Source: Syntrophobacteraceae bacterium | Lineage (GTDB): Bacteria > Desulfobacterota > Syntrophobacteria > Syntrophobacterales > Syntrophobacteraceae | Length of the DNA: 64,000 nucleotides | NCBI GenBank assembly: GCA_031292195.1 | Contig: JARLHP010000026.1 | Span: 17,198 to 81,197 of the forward strand | Direction: 5' to 3' | In this document: piece by piece, positions 56,025-64,000 of the stretch | How the letters are laid out: each line of letters starts with the position of its first letter | How positions within the stretch are numbered: position 1 is the first letter of the stretch | Position numbers and translations under genes: made by a program | Notes under the pieces: generated by a model | The model's database searches: none | What the model saw: the letters and a program-made list of their open reading frames with translations, nothing else | What the model was told of the DNA's origin: nothing

Positions 56025-56348
56025 ATGATACACTTGTCGGAAAAGGCAGAGGACGTCTTGAAAGACTATTTCAAGGAAAAGGAAGTCACCCCGATCCGGA
56101 TTTTTCTCCAGACCGGTGGGTGAGCCGGGCCGTCCCTGGCAATGGTTCTGGATGAACCAAAAGGAACGGATGATGTGTTTAAGATCAACGGTTTTACCAT
56201 GATGGTCGACAAGGATCTTCACGAAAAGACAAAGGACATAACCGTAGATTATGTCTCCTACGGCATGGGTTCGGGCTTCCGAGTGGCGTCCGAAATTCCG
56301 GTGGCCGGAGGTGGTGGAGGCGGATGTGGCTCCTCGTGTAGCTGCTGA
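56025..56348 (+). CDS. IscA/HesB-like selenoprotein (in-frame UGA = Sec33)
   Basis: A 107-residue protein if the TGA at 56121-56123 is read as selenocysteine. The first 32 residues (start MIHLSEKAEDVLKDYFKEKE, then VTPIRIFLQTGG) and the following AGPSLAMVLDEPKGTDDVF are one continuous IscA/HesB fold; the UGA replaces the first conserved cysteine of the family. The C-terminus keeps the cysteines (CGSSCSC). HesB-like selenoproteins are known in Desulfobacterota. A UGA-proximal hairpin is present (56108-56151). AGGAG precedes the ATG. A stop-respecting caller would see only 56142-56348. IscA proteins carry Fe-S clusters or iron. Confidence 0.85.
56108..56151 (+). promoter_or_regulatory. SECIS-like hairpin for UGA recoding
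   Basis: Lower stem CCAGACC (56108-56114) with GGTTCTGG (56144-56151); upper stem GCCGGG (56124-56129) with CCTGGC (56135-56140, one G-U pair); 5-nt apical loop CCGUC with the GU feature of bacterial SECIS elements. The UGA lies in the internal loop. The loop is closer to the UGA than in E. coli fdhF, so this is a reading by eye. Confidence 0.6.
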
Positions 56349-56394
56349 CAGTCCAACCTACATGGTACAGGTCCTTTTTTAGCATCCCGCATCA

Positions 56395-56423
56395 GGGCCC
56401 TCCCGATTCGTCGGGGAGGGCCC
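56395..56423 (+). other. Strong hairpin between selenoprotein gene and lspA
   Basis: GGGCCCTCCC pairs with GGGGAGGGCCC around a GATTCGTC loop. No T run follows, so it is either a factor-dependent terminator, a 3' end stabiliser or part of the lspA leader. Confidence 0.5.
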
Positions 56424-56439
56424 GATCCATAGAATTCCA

Positions 56440-56925
56440 ATGGCCGATTCGAAAATACGAAAAACAATGCTGTTTGTCATTCCGATTGGCATTCTGGTCA
56501 TCTCAGACCAGTTGACCAAGTACCTGATCGCCCGCTCGATCCCGGCGAACACCGGGTTTGCGGTCGTTCCCGGTTTTTTCAACGTGGTCTATGTCCACAA
56601 TCCGGGAGGGGCTTTCAGTCTTTTCGCCAGCGCGGGACATCCCTGGGCGGTATATGCTCTGGCGGGGATCAGCATAGCGGTGGTGGCGGCGATAGCCTAT
56701 GCCTTCGGCAAGACCCGCAAAGGAGACAACTGGACCAGGATCGCATATGTCTGCGTTGCGGGCGGTGCGGTGGGGAACCTCGTCGACCGCATCAGGTTCG
56801 GAGAAGTAACCGATTTTTTGGATTTCCACGCCGGAAATCTGCACTGGCCCGCTTTCAACGTGGCGGATATGGCCATTTCCACCGGCGCGGTAATGTTGCT
56901 TATCTCCCTGATGCGGGGTAAGTGA
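56440..56925 (+). CDS. lspA: Lipoprotein signal peptidase (signal peptidase II)
   Basis: A 161-residue inner-membrane aspartic protease that cleaves prolipoprotein signal peptides. Four transmembrane helices; conserved VISDQLTKYLI, VHNPGGAFSLFA, and the catalytic aspartates in GAVGNLVDRIRFG and FNVADMAIS. Normal length. The ATG at 56440 has only a weak ribosome-binding site. Confidence 0.95.
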   Translation: MADSKIRKTMLFVIPIGILVISDQLTKYLIARSIPANTGFAVVPGFFNVVYVHNPGGAFSLFASAGHPWAVYALAGISIAVVAAIAYAFGKTRKGDNWTRIAYVCVAGGAVGNLVDRIRFGEVTDFLDFHAGNLHWPAFNVADMAISTGAVMLLISLMRGK

Positions 56926-56937
56926 ATCAAACCCGCG

Positions 56938-57915
56938 TTAAAATGACGCGTGGTTGTCTTTTTTGACCAGCTTGATGGTGAAATTTTCCGGGGTTCTCTT
57001 CTTTGTCTTGCTGTTCCATATTTCCTGCTGAATCACAAGCTGATCGTCCTGGACCCGGGTAATTACCCCTGCATTGGGACCTGCCGGAGTTCCAACGCCG
57101 ACGATAAAGCCCTTGCCGGTGGAATCCTCGATAACGGCCATTCTTCCCAGGCTCCCCCACACAATGGCCTTGAGGCCTCTTTCCATTTCGGCCATGGTCA
57201 TCCTCTGCAATGGGGTGAGAGGCACGCTGCCGGGGGCGCCGTTTGCGGTCGCAGGCTGGAGGGAAATGAAGGGTACAAAAGGATCAAGGGCCTTGTCCGG
57301 AATGAAACTAAACTTGGGAGTGGCCAGTAACGCGGAGGTTCTCTTTGCAATAGCCGAGAGTTCCTCGGGAGTCTCTTTTGGCTCCTCTGCAGACTTCTTA
57401 CCCAAAAAGTTCTGAAGGACTTTTACGGCATCCGGTGTCGATGCGCGCTGCACAGCGGGGGGCGCGGGCGGTTTCGGCGCGGAAGTGAGGGCTTTCACTG
57501 GGTTGGCCGCGGCGGGCTTAGCGGCAAAAGGCTTAGCGGCAGCGGGCTTTTCGGACTTTTGGGCCGTGGCCTGGATGGCTCCGTTGGGCTTGGGTGGAAC
57601 CGCGGGCGGCTTTTGGGCTACAGGCGTGGCTGGTTGCGCGGGTTTGGCGGCAACGGGCTTAGCGCCAACAGGCTTAGCGGACTTTTGGGCCGTGGCCTGG
57701 ACCGCTTCATTGGGCGTCGGTGGAAGCTGTTTTTGCGCTACGACCGAGTTTTTAGCCGGAGCGGCAGGCAAAGGCTTTACGACGGTTTGCCCGGATTTCT
57801 GGGCGGCAGGTTCATCGGCGTTTGAAACTGAAACCAGCAGTGCGGTTGTTGCAAGCACAAGGAGTAAAACGAAGGTAAAACGGCAGGCGCTCGCAGGCTT
57901 CCAGGATTTTTTCAT
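56938..57915 (-). CDS. PilP-like type IV pilus assembly protein with Ala/Pro/Lys-rich linker
   Basis: A 325-residue exported protein. Residues 1-33 are a signal peptide (LLLVLATTALLVSVSNA). A long low-complexity segment (about 35-165) repeats QATAQKS, AAKPAA and PPAP. The C-terminal 140 residues fit the PilP domain (DPFVPFISLQ, LTPLQRMTMAEMERGLKAIV, AVIEDSTGKGFIVGVGTPAG). PilP connects the inner-membrane PilNO to the PilQ secretin. No lipobox Cys is seen. The neighbouring pilin and TPR genes support a pilus role. Confidence 0.78.
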   Translation of the reverse strand: MKKSWKPASACRFTFVLLLVLATTALLVSVSNADEPAAQKSGQTVVKPLPAAPAKNSVVAQKQLPPTPNEAVQATAQKSAKPVGAKPVAAKPAQPATPVAQKPPAVPPKPNGAIQATAQKSEKPAAAKPFAAKPAAANPVKALTSAPKPPAPPAVQRASTPDAVKVLQNFLGKKSAEEPKETPEELSAIAKRTSALLATPKFSFIPDKALDPFVPFISLQPATANGAPGSVPLTPLQRMTMAEMERGLKAIVWGSLGRMAVIEDSTGKGFIVGVGTPAGPNAGVITRVQDDQLVIQQEIWNSKTKKRTPENFTIKLVKKDNHASF

Positions 57916-57978
57916 ATGCTCCCCCCCTCAAGTCCTATTTGGCGTATAATATACGTGAGTATCGTGACAAATGCCAAG

Positions 57979-60627
57979 CTATTTACTGACCGTCTGAGAT
58001 TTGACATTATTTCCCATGTTCAATTTGCTGCAAAGCTCTTCCACAATCGGGCGATGCGGATAACCGGGGTAGAGTTCGAGTACCTTTTTAAAGGCCGCTT
58101 CAGCCCCCTTGTTATCCCCCGTTTTGGTCAAAAAGAACCCTCGGGCCAGCCATACGTTCGAATCCGTTGGGTTGGCGGCAAGGAGCTTTTCGGTATCCCC
58201 GGCCGCTTTGCCTGCCTCGTTTTGGTTATAGAGGTACCAGGAATTGAGCAGCCGTGCGTCCCGGGAGTCCGGAGAAATCTTTAAGGCCGCATCGAGCCGG
58301 TTTCTACCTATACGCTGAAAAAACTTTGGCAAATCATTTGTTTGCACCAAATATGCCACAGCCATATCGAAATTGAACCTGGAAAAGGGGCTTTTCACAT
58401 ATTTAGAAAAACTGTCCCAATATTTCTTTTGGGCGAGGTTTTGGGCGTCTTCTTTTTGGAAGTTGGCCATTCGGGCTTTCACCAGGGGATCGTTGGGGTG
58501 CTTTTCGTATTGCGCTTGAAGCATCATGCGCGCATATCCCTCTTCGCCGTGAGCGTCGAAGACCATCGCCGCCAGGACCTGGGGAGGTTGTCTGGCGGGT
58601 CCGGGCGAGGAAACGGAGCATACCCCCTGCGATTTAAAACCCAGCACATCGTGCGAGTCGGCAGGCCGGCCGCACGCGGAAGGGTGCGCACGGCTGGCCG
58701 TGGACTGTGCGGGAAGATAGGGTGCAACGGCGGTGGCGAGCGCCGGATCGACCTCGCCAGCGTCATAGCGGGAAAAAAGCTCCTCCATTACAGTTTCCAG
58801 AAAGTTTCTTTTGTAAAGGGAGGAATCGTGGCTCGATTGAATGTACCTGATCCCTCTTATCGCCCATTTGTAGGCGTCTTTTGGTCTGTTTTCCAAAATG
58901 CAGTCTTTGGCGACGTTAGCGCAAACAGCGGGAAGGGAATCGATATTGATACCTTTGAAGTCATCGGCCTTTACGAACTTTTCAGCGCGTTCAATGGCTT
59001 CCGATGTTTTTCCCTTTCCCTTGAGGGCCAGAACGATGGCATTCTGGGCCAGGCTGTCGGCCTCGTTTTCTTTTTCCCCGAGCATGAGGGCTTTTTGGGC
59101 ATATTCCAAAGCTTCGTCATACATCCCGAACTGGCACAGGGTATTTGCGTAGTCGGCGTTGGCCCTCGCATCGAGGGGCGCTTTCTCCATCGTATCCTGA
59201 TGGATGGTGAGCGTGTCCTTCCACGTCCCGTTACGCAAAAAAGTCATGATGGAAAAAAAGGATGCGCAGACCAGGAGAAGCGAAAAGACCGCCTTTGCGT
59301 ATTCCACCCGGGGGAGGCCTTTGGCGGTCTTGCGCAAAAGCAGCGCAAGGAGAGGGACAACCGCGAGATAAAAGCCCACCGAGGGCAGGTAAAGCCTGTG
59401 TTCGAAGACCAGTTCGAGAGGGATGATGGTCGATTCTATAACAAGGTTCAAAAAGAACCATATAATGCCGAATGTGATGACGGGAAATTTTTTTCTAAAT
59501 CTTACGGCCAGGAAAACGAGGGCGGCGATAAAAAGGATGGCCGGAAGAGTTGTCAGGGGGCTAAAAAGCGAGGTGGAGAGCCGGGGGTCGTGCTGCATCG
59601 AAAGCCTGGAGGGCGCCGGCCATAGAAGCAGCGACATATACCATACCACCACGCGCGCTTCGGTCAGCAGCCTCTGCATCAGGGTGAAATCCCTAGTGGA
59701 ATAGCGGCTGAAAATTCTGATCAGGCTAGTGGAAAAGGCAAAACCAAACGAGGAAAGAAGGGCCACAGAGGCAAAGACACGGAGCTTCCACCCGGTTTTG
59801 CGTAGCGAGTCGAGGCCTTTTTTAATCCAGGCCGAATCGAAAAACCAGATATCGATCACTGCCAGCACAACCGGCAGCGTGGCCGAATTTTCCTTGGAGA
59901 GGCCTGCGCAAAGCCCGTTCAGGGCGCAGAGGAAATAGAAAACAGGGGCAGTCCGGCGTTTTTTTTTTGATAGAAGGCGCGCCTTTATGAAGCAGGCCGC
60001 GCTAAGTGTAAAGAAAAGCGCCTGCATGGAAGCCATGCGCTGAACAAGATAAGTTACGGCGCTGGTCTGCACGGGGCTAAGCGCCCATATGGCCGCAACA
60101 CAGAGTGACAAATACCCGAAAAATTCTGGACTGCGGGAGTGATCATCGCCCTCGGACCATAAGGCGCTAAGAGCTGCGGGACTCTTGGTTGTCTGGGGCC
60201 CCCCCGGTGCTTCATCCAAACCTGTCGAGCAGGGATTGCGGACGCTGGAGAACAAGACTTCAGCGGTAATGACCAGGCGCGCAAGCCAAAAGACGGCAAA
60301 AAACGCCAACAGATGAATGAGGATGTTGACCGCGTGAAAATAAATCAAGCGGCTGCCACCGAAATAGTCGTTCAGGGCGAAGGTCACATCGGGTAGAAAC
60401 CGCGTCCAGCCAAACTGGGTTCTGGAAAGGGCCAGAAGGTCGGATATCGAGAGTGAATGCAGATAGAAGGCTTTGACATTCACAAACGAATGAAAGTCAT
60501 CCAGGTAGGGAGGCGAACCGAAGGTGTTGGAGTAGGCGGAAAAAATCATCAGGGCAATGACAAGGCAGAGGAGGGAGGGAAGCGCCCTTTTCCATCGAGT
60601 GCGTACCTTTTGGCCCAAGGAGTTCAT
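57979..60627 (-). CDS. Membrane glycosyltransferase-like protein with C-terminal TPR repeats
   Basis: An 882-residue protein. The N-terminal half (about 1-480) has 10-12 transmembrane helices and an early luminal YLDDFHSFVN acidic motif as in GT-C/TMTC-type transferases. The second half holds tetratricopeptide repeats (ANADYANTLCQFGMYDEALEY-like units, and again near the C-terminus). Two segments look like in-frame insertions: about residues 128-170 (NPCSTGLDEAPGGPQTT) and 655-690 (ACGRPADSHDVLGFKSQG). It lies directly downstream of two pilin genes on the same strand, so pilin O-glycosylation is a reasonable inference, not shown. Confidence 0.7.
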   Translation of the reverse strand: MNSLGQKVRTRWKRALPSLLCLVIALMIFSAYSNTFGSPPYLDDFHSFVNVKAFYLHSLSISDLLALSRTQFGWTRFLPDVTFALNDYFGGSRLIYFHAVNILIHLLAFFAVFWLARLVITAEVLFSSVRNPCSTGLDEAPGGPQTTKSPAALSALWSEGDDHSRSPEFFGYLSLCVAAIWALSPVQTSAVTYLVQRMASMQALFFTLSAACFIKARLLSKKKRRTAPVFYFLCALNGLCAGLSKENSATLPVVLAVIDIWFFDSAWIKKGLDSLRKTGWKLRVFASVALLSSFGFAFSTSLIRIFSRYSTRDFTLMQRLLTEARVVVWYMSLLLWPAPSRLSMQHDPRLSTSLFSPLTTLPAILFIAALVFLAVRFRKKFPVITFGIIWFFLNLVIESTIIPLELVFEHRLYLPSVGFYLAVVPLLALLLRKTAKGLPRVEYAKAVFSLLLVCASFFSIMTFLRNGTWKDTLTIHQDTMEKAPLDARANADYANTLCQFGMYDEALEYAQKALMLGEKENEADSLAQNAIVLALKGKGKTSEAIERAEKFVKADDFKGINIDSLPAVCANVAKDCILENRPKDAYKWAIRGIRYIQSSHDSSLYKRNFLETVMEELFSRYDAGEVDPALATAVAPYLPAQSTASRAHPSACGRPADSHDVLGFKSQGVCSVSSPGPARQPPQVLAAMVFDAHGEEGYARMMLQAQYEKHPNDPLVKARMANFQKEDAQNLAQKKYWDSFSKYVKSPFSRFNFDMAVAYLVQTNDLPKFFQRIGRNRLDAALKISPDSRDARLLNSWYLYNQNEAGKAAGDTEKLLAANPTDSNVWLARGFFLTKTGDNKGAEAAFKKVLELYPGYPHRPIVEELCSKLNMGNNVKSQTVSK

Positions 60628-60715
60628 TTACAATTCCCAAACGTTGAAGGAGCAAAGAATGCCGGCGCTATGCCGGCATTCTTTGGGTGATAGGTTCGTA
60701 ATGGCAACTCGCGTG

Positions 60716-61171
60716 CTATTGCCCCGCCAATCCAAGGCTCGTGGCAAGATCGCCGGACAGCGTCCATCCCCTGATCTTACCGCTGGTTGTTACAACGGTA
60801 GCGACAATCTGCTCACCGTTAAGCTGCTGAAGGTCGGTGCAGGCAGACGCGCTCGCTTTAACCTGTATCGTCAATACGCCGGTAGCTTGCACAAAAGACG
60901 GGGTGAAGCAATGAGTGTCCGCATCGCTAAACACAGGGGAGGTGTTGCCGGCAGTGACGTCCAAAGGAAATTGACTTTGAAGACTGTAGTAGGACCCCAG
61001 GTTTGTTTCAATGGCGTGCATGCCGGGGAAAACCTTGCTGGTCAGGCGGGCTTTCTGAATGTATCTCTGATAAAAGGGGACCGCCACTGCGGCCAGGATT
61101 CCGATGATCGCCACGACGATCATCAATTCCACGAGGGTAAAACCTTTGCTTTCCTTCATCTTGATAAACAT
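60716..61171 (-). CDS. pilA: Type IV major pilin (paralogue 1)
   Basis: A 151-residue prepilin. Short leader [10 protein letters not shown], cleavage before [20 protein letters not shown] with the conserved Glu5, then [13 protein letters not shown]. The globular part is PilA-like with cysteines at about 98 and 115 that may form the D-loop disulfide. AAGGAG precedes the ATG at 61171. It is 544 bases from the second pilin start and shares its leader and early helix. Confidence 0.93.
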   Translation of the reverse strand: MFIKMKESKGFTLVELMIVVAIIGILAAVAVPFYQRYIQKARLTSKVFPGMHAIETNLGSYYSLQSQFPLDVTAGNTSPVFSDADTHCFTPSFVQATGVLTIQVKASASACTDLQQLNGEQIVATVVTTSGKIRGWTLSGDLATSLGLAGQ

Positions 61172-61585
61172 CTTTTTCTCCTTAGTTGGTTGTTGGTTCA
61201 TACTGGCCATATTTCACAGCGGGGAATCTTCCAGTACTACGAAAACTATCGTCAGCTTTCTTGTGTCTCTTTAACCCTTTTTTCCCCTGGCGTCGTAGCG
61301 GTGAGGGTGAAGCAAGTTTGATGCCTGAATTGCAGGCGCCTTCCCACTAATTCCGATATGAGCGCCGGAGCCGCCAATGGTAATGATTTGATAATAAATG
61401 GCGGAATGAGGCCGGCAATACGGCAGATGCTGATAGCCTCCCGAAGTGACAAATGTTGTCAGTGATGATGACGAAAATCGGCATCGGCTATAGCGGGAAA
61501 AGGTTGAATGAGCAAGAGTTTGGGTCCTGGTATTGGGCATCACTGCCGCCCCTTCCGAGTTCACAGTGTTCCTTTCGATCCGCTC
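61172..61585. other. Spacer between the two pilin genes
   Basis: 414 bases with no convincing gene on either strand. It must hold the promoter of pilin 1 unless the pair is co-transcribed. No sigma-54 site was seen. Confidence 0.45.
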
Positions 61586-62032
61586 TTATCTTTCACCCTG
61601 CAGGCTGAGGCTTTGCGCAAGAGAGCCACTCAGCTGCCATCCTTGAATCTTTCCGCCGCTCGTAATGGGATGGGCGCTCAGGACCTGACCGTCGAGGGCA
61701 TGGAGCGGATTGGTTGCTCCCGAGGCCTTGATCGTAAAGTCTACGGTGGCGCCTGAAACCGACCCGGCAGGGCTGAAGTATGTGGTGTCAGCATCAGTGG
61801 TGATTGAATCGAAGGATGAACCCGAGGGAAACTCGTACTGCATGGCATAGTAAGCCGCGAGGTTGGTTTCGATAATATGCACACCGGGAAAAACCAGGCT
61901 CACCAGGCGCGACTTCTGAATGTATTTTTGATAGTAGGGAACCGCCACCGCGGCGAGGATGCCGATGATGGCTACGACGATCATCAGCTCAACGAGCGTA
62001 AAGCCTTCTTTTTTGCTGATTTTCACAAACAT
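61586..62032 (-). CDS. Type IV major pilin (paralogue 2)
   Basis: A 148-residue prepilin. Leader [10 protein letters not shown], then [20 protein letters not shown] and [15 protein letters not shown], nearly the same helix as paralogue 1. The globular region differs (no cysteines), ending [20 protein letters not shown] against [17 protein letters not shown] in paralogue 1. The two are tandem duplicates. It may be a second subunit or an alternative pilin. Confidence 0.93.
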   Translation of the reverse strand: MFVKISKKEGFTLVELMIVVAIIGILAAVAVPYYQKYIQKSRLVSLVFPGVHIIETNLAAYYAMQYEFPSGSSFDSITTDADTTYFSPAGSVSGATVDFTIKASGATNPLHALDGQVLSAHPITSGGKIQGWQLSGSLAQSLSLQGER

Positions 62033-62479
62033 GGAGTTCTCCCTGCCAAAATGACCTGCACCTTTTGAATAAGCATGTGGAAGTAAATGTTTCAGCGGAA
62101 TTTAATCGGAAATTCGTTCAAAACCTTTAGCTCTTTTCTCGACGCAAATATCCCTTACGCAAAAGTGATGCCCGGACGGAGACTATTTGTCCCAATCTGA
62201 TGAAAAAAAAGATGAAGACGCTGGAATCATACGCTTCACACACTGCCCTGAGGTTTGCGGCAGTACCGCTTTTGGGTAGGATTTCTTCCGGGAGACTGTC
62301 AATTGTTGTCACATGGTTACAAAAAATGACAGTTAAGATGGGAGCTACGGGATATGAAAAATCTCTCCCGGCATTGGCCTTGTTTTAGTATAAATCCGGT
62401 GGCATTATACTGAAGTCCATGCGGAAACCGGTGTCGTCATGGCTGAGGGGGAGCGAAGCGGGGGGTGCCCTGCACACAG

Positions 62480-62565
62480 GATTGGAAGGCATAGGACGAA
62501 CAGGACGTGTAGGACGAATAAAAAGCGGGGAGGAGCGAACCGTCCATGGGTAGCCTGGACGGGGG
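62480..62565 (+). repeat. Dispersed repeat family 2, copy C
   Basis: GGAAGGCATAGGACGAACAG, GACGTGTAGGACGAAT, AAAAAGCGGGGAGGAGCGAA and CCATGGGTAGCCTGGACGG. It lies in the 580-base gap between pilin 2 and the GT2 gene, which otherwise shows no gene. Confidence 0.75.
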
Positions 62566-62613
62566 CAATGAAGAATTTTTCATTATGAAAAGCGTTCGGG
62601 GCCTCCCGAGCGC

Positions 62614-63513
62614 ATGAAAGAAAAGACTTTGCGATTTTCGGTGATCGTGCCCGCCTACAATGCCCAATCGACGTTGCCGGGGCTTCTGGACTCGCTTTCG
62701 CATCAGGGTTACCGGGAAGATTTCGAGGTGATCGTCGTCGATGATTGTTCGACCGATTCGACGAGCGATGTTTGCCGCCGGTCGGGATGCAAGGTTGCGT
62801 GTTGCACGAAAAACAGCGGACCGGCCAGGTGCAGAAACCTGGGAGCGGCCCAGGCGACAGGGGAGTTTCTGATTTTTACGGACAGCGACTGCATTGTTTC
62901 CTCCGACTGGCTTCAATGCTTCGATCGGGCGATTGATTCCGGAGATTCGGCCGTTATCATGGGCAAGCTCGTTCTCCTTCCTTCGACCGTCCTGGGAGAG
63001 GCGATTTCCGCGCTCGGCTTTCCGGCGGGCGGGTCGCTCGGGTTCGAAAAAATCTGGAGGGTCTCCGAGGAGGGTTACACCCATAGCCTCAGTTCGTGCA
63101 ACTTTGCGATAAAGAGAGACATTTTTCTAAAACTGGGCGGATTCGACGAATCCTTTCCCTATGCGGGAGGAGAGGACAGTTTCCTGGCGTACCAGCTTTT
63201 GGAGGCCGGCTACAGGATAAAGTACTGTCCAGAGATCGTGGCATATCACCCGGCGAGAAAATCTTTTACCGAATTTGTCCGCTGGCAGTTCCGGCGAGGC
63301 ATTAGTAGCCTGATTTTTGCAAGAAAAGTCACAAAGAAGGATGAATACATTTCACTGCGGCTTTGGTCCACTAAAAACGTGATCAAATATAATCTCCACG
63401 ACAGGAAATTTCCGCTCATTCTTTTGCTGCTGGGGTTGAGCTTTGCGGCGCAGATGAGCGGGTTCCTGTTTGCAAAATACAAATTCGGAAAGGCGCGCGC
63501 ATGCGAGTGCTGA
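62614..63513 (+). CDS. Family 2 glycosyltransferase
   Basis: A 299-residue GT-A enzyme. SVIVPAYNAQSTLPGLL at the nucleotide-binding start, VIVVDDCSTDST, the DxD-like FTDSDCIVS near residue 92, and GEDSFLAYQLLEAG as the acceptor-side acidic motif. A hydrophobic segment near the C-terminus (LILLLLGLSFAAQMSGFLF) may anchor it. Its last bases overlap the next gene, so they form an operon, probably for a surface polysaccharide. Confidence 0.88.
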   Translation: MKEKTLRFSVIVPAYNAQSTLPGLLDSLSHQGYREDFEVIVVDDCSTDSTSDVCRRSGCKVACCTKNSGPARCRNLGAAQATGEFLIFTDSDCIVSSDWLQCFDRAIDSGDSAVIMGKLVLLPSTVLGEAISALGFPAGGSLGFEKIWRVSEEGYTHSLSSCNFAIKRDIFLKLGGFDESFPYAGGEDSFLAYQLLEAGYRIKYCPEIVAYHPARKSFTEFVRWQFRRGISSLIFARKVTKKDEYISLRLWSTKNVIKYNLHDRKFPLILLLLGLSFAAQMSGFLFAKYKFGKARACEC

Positions 63514-64000
63514 TAGTTAATCCACCGTGGCCCGGGAAAGGCTTCGGCACAAGGTCCCAAAACCGGATCATCAAACACCGGAGCGATAAGTTTCTGCAGT
63601 ATCCCATATATCTTGCCTACAGCGCCGCACAACTCAAAGAGGCAGGGCACGAGGTCTCTTATATCGATTCGGTGATCCAGGATTACGACCTGCCCCGCAC
63701 GATTTCCGAGGCGGTCAAGATCGGGCCGGAGGTGATCTTCATGGAGACCACCACCCCGTCGATCTCAGCCGACTACGAGAACCTGGCGCGGCTAAAGGAA
63801 GCCACCAACGCCAAGATTGTGGTCGGGGGGCCGCACGCCACATACTTCCACCGCAGTGTGCTCGAAGAGTGTCAGGCCATCGACGTGGTCATTCGTCATG
63901 AATTCGACACCAAAATTTCCGCGGTGGTGTCGAATATGGGAGACCTGGACGGCATACCCGGAATTACCTACCGGAAGGGACCCGACATCGTCGATAACGG
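63501..64000 (+). CDS. B12-binding-domain radical SAM protein (5' part)
   Basis: Starts at the ATG at 63501, inside the end of the glycosyltransferase gene, and is open to the window edge. The visible 166 residues form a cobalamin-binding-type domain: MRVLIVNPPWPGKGFGTRS, PIYLAYSAAQLKEAGHEVSY, EVIFMETTTPSISAD and IVVGGPHATYFHRSVLEE. Such domains are normally followed by a radical SAM core, which would lie outside the window. No DXHXXG motif is visible, so B12 may be lost or loosely bound. Confidence 0.8.
   Translation, partial: MRVLIVNPPWPGKGFGTRSQNRIIKHRSDKFLQYPIYLAYSAAQLKEAGHEVSYIDSVIQDYDLPRTISEAVKIGPEVIFMETTTPSISADYENLARLKEATNAKIVVGGPHATYFHRSVLEECQAIDVVIRHEFDTKISAVVSNMGDLDGIPGITYRKGPDIVDN

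Overview
The window looks like a chromosomal segment of a strictly anaerobic, GC-rich Desulfobacterota bacterium, probably near Syntrophobacterales. The reasons are a nif operon with nifI1 and nifI2 between nifH and nifD (the arrangement of anaerobes and methanogens), 2-hydroxyacyl-CoA-dehydratase-type activases, an IscA/HesB-like selenoprotein, an FmdE-family protein, and many short dispersed intergenic repeats. No rRNA or tRNA gene was recognised.

Layout. 1-7.4 kb: LigD (cut by the window edge), a complete ISNCY-type insertion sequence with its target duplication, a secreted Gly/His-rich protein, and a two-gene HAD phosphatase/NAD(P)-binding operon. 8.2-19.5 kb: nifH-nifI1-nifI2-nifD-nifK-[2Fe-2S] ferredoxin-nifE-nifN-nifB followed by nifA; a strong sigma-54 promoter precedes nifH. 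19.7-26.9 kb: a membrane protein, a rearranged nifA remnant, a Mop molybdate-binding protein, a frame-broken FmdE/molybdoenzyme-fold gene, and an unusual operon of a signal-less solute-binding protein, a CobW/HypB-like GTPase and a permease-less ABC ATPase. 27-35.6 kb: an aminotransferase/ALDH7 pair divergent from a complete 2-oxoacid dehydrogenase operon (E1alpha, E1beta, E2, E3), with a perfect 16-bp palindrome between them, then bacterioferritin. 35.9-42.4 kb: a glutaredoxin-thioredoxin reductase fusion, a truncated ftsH, an orphan OmpR-type regulator, nine tandem 11-bp operator-like repeats, a decaying MFS exporter, a RelB-like fragment, TrmO and a thioesterase. 42.5-48 kb: a Ski2-like helicase, a 42-residue Cys-rich protein, rplU-rpmA-obgE. 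48-55 kb: two CoA-dehydratase-activase-type proteins, a nonsense-mutated GxxExxY gene, and an RNase E/G. 55-64 kb: an uncharacterised helical protein, the selenoprotein, lspA, a PilP-like protein, a TPR glycosyltransferase-like membrane protein, two major pilins, a GT2 glycosyltransferase and the start of a B12-binding radical SAM gene.

How the parts fit. The nif genes encode nitrogenase, its cofactor assembly and its regulation (NifA for transcription, NifI1/NifI2 for post-translational control). Mop and the metal-handling genes nearby may serve molybdenum or other metal supply. The strongest unusual signals are the UGA-containing IscA-like gene with a SECIS-like hairpin, the nine-unit 11-bp array between an orphan response regulator and a broken exporter, and the permease-less SBP/GTPase/ATPase cassette. 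Intergenic DNA is heavily colonised by at least five dispersed repeat families, several lying beside broken genes.
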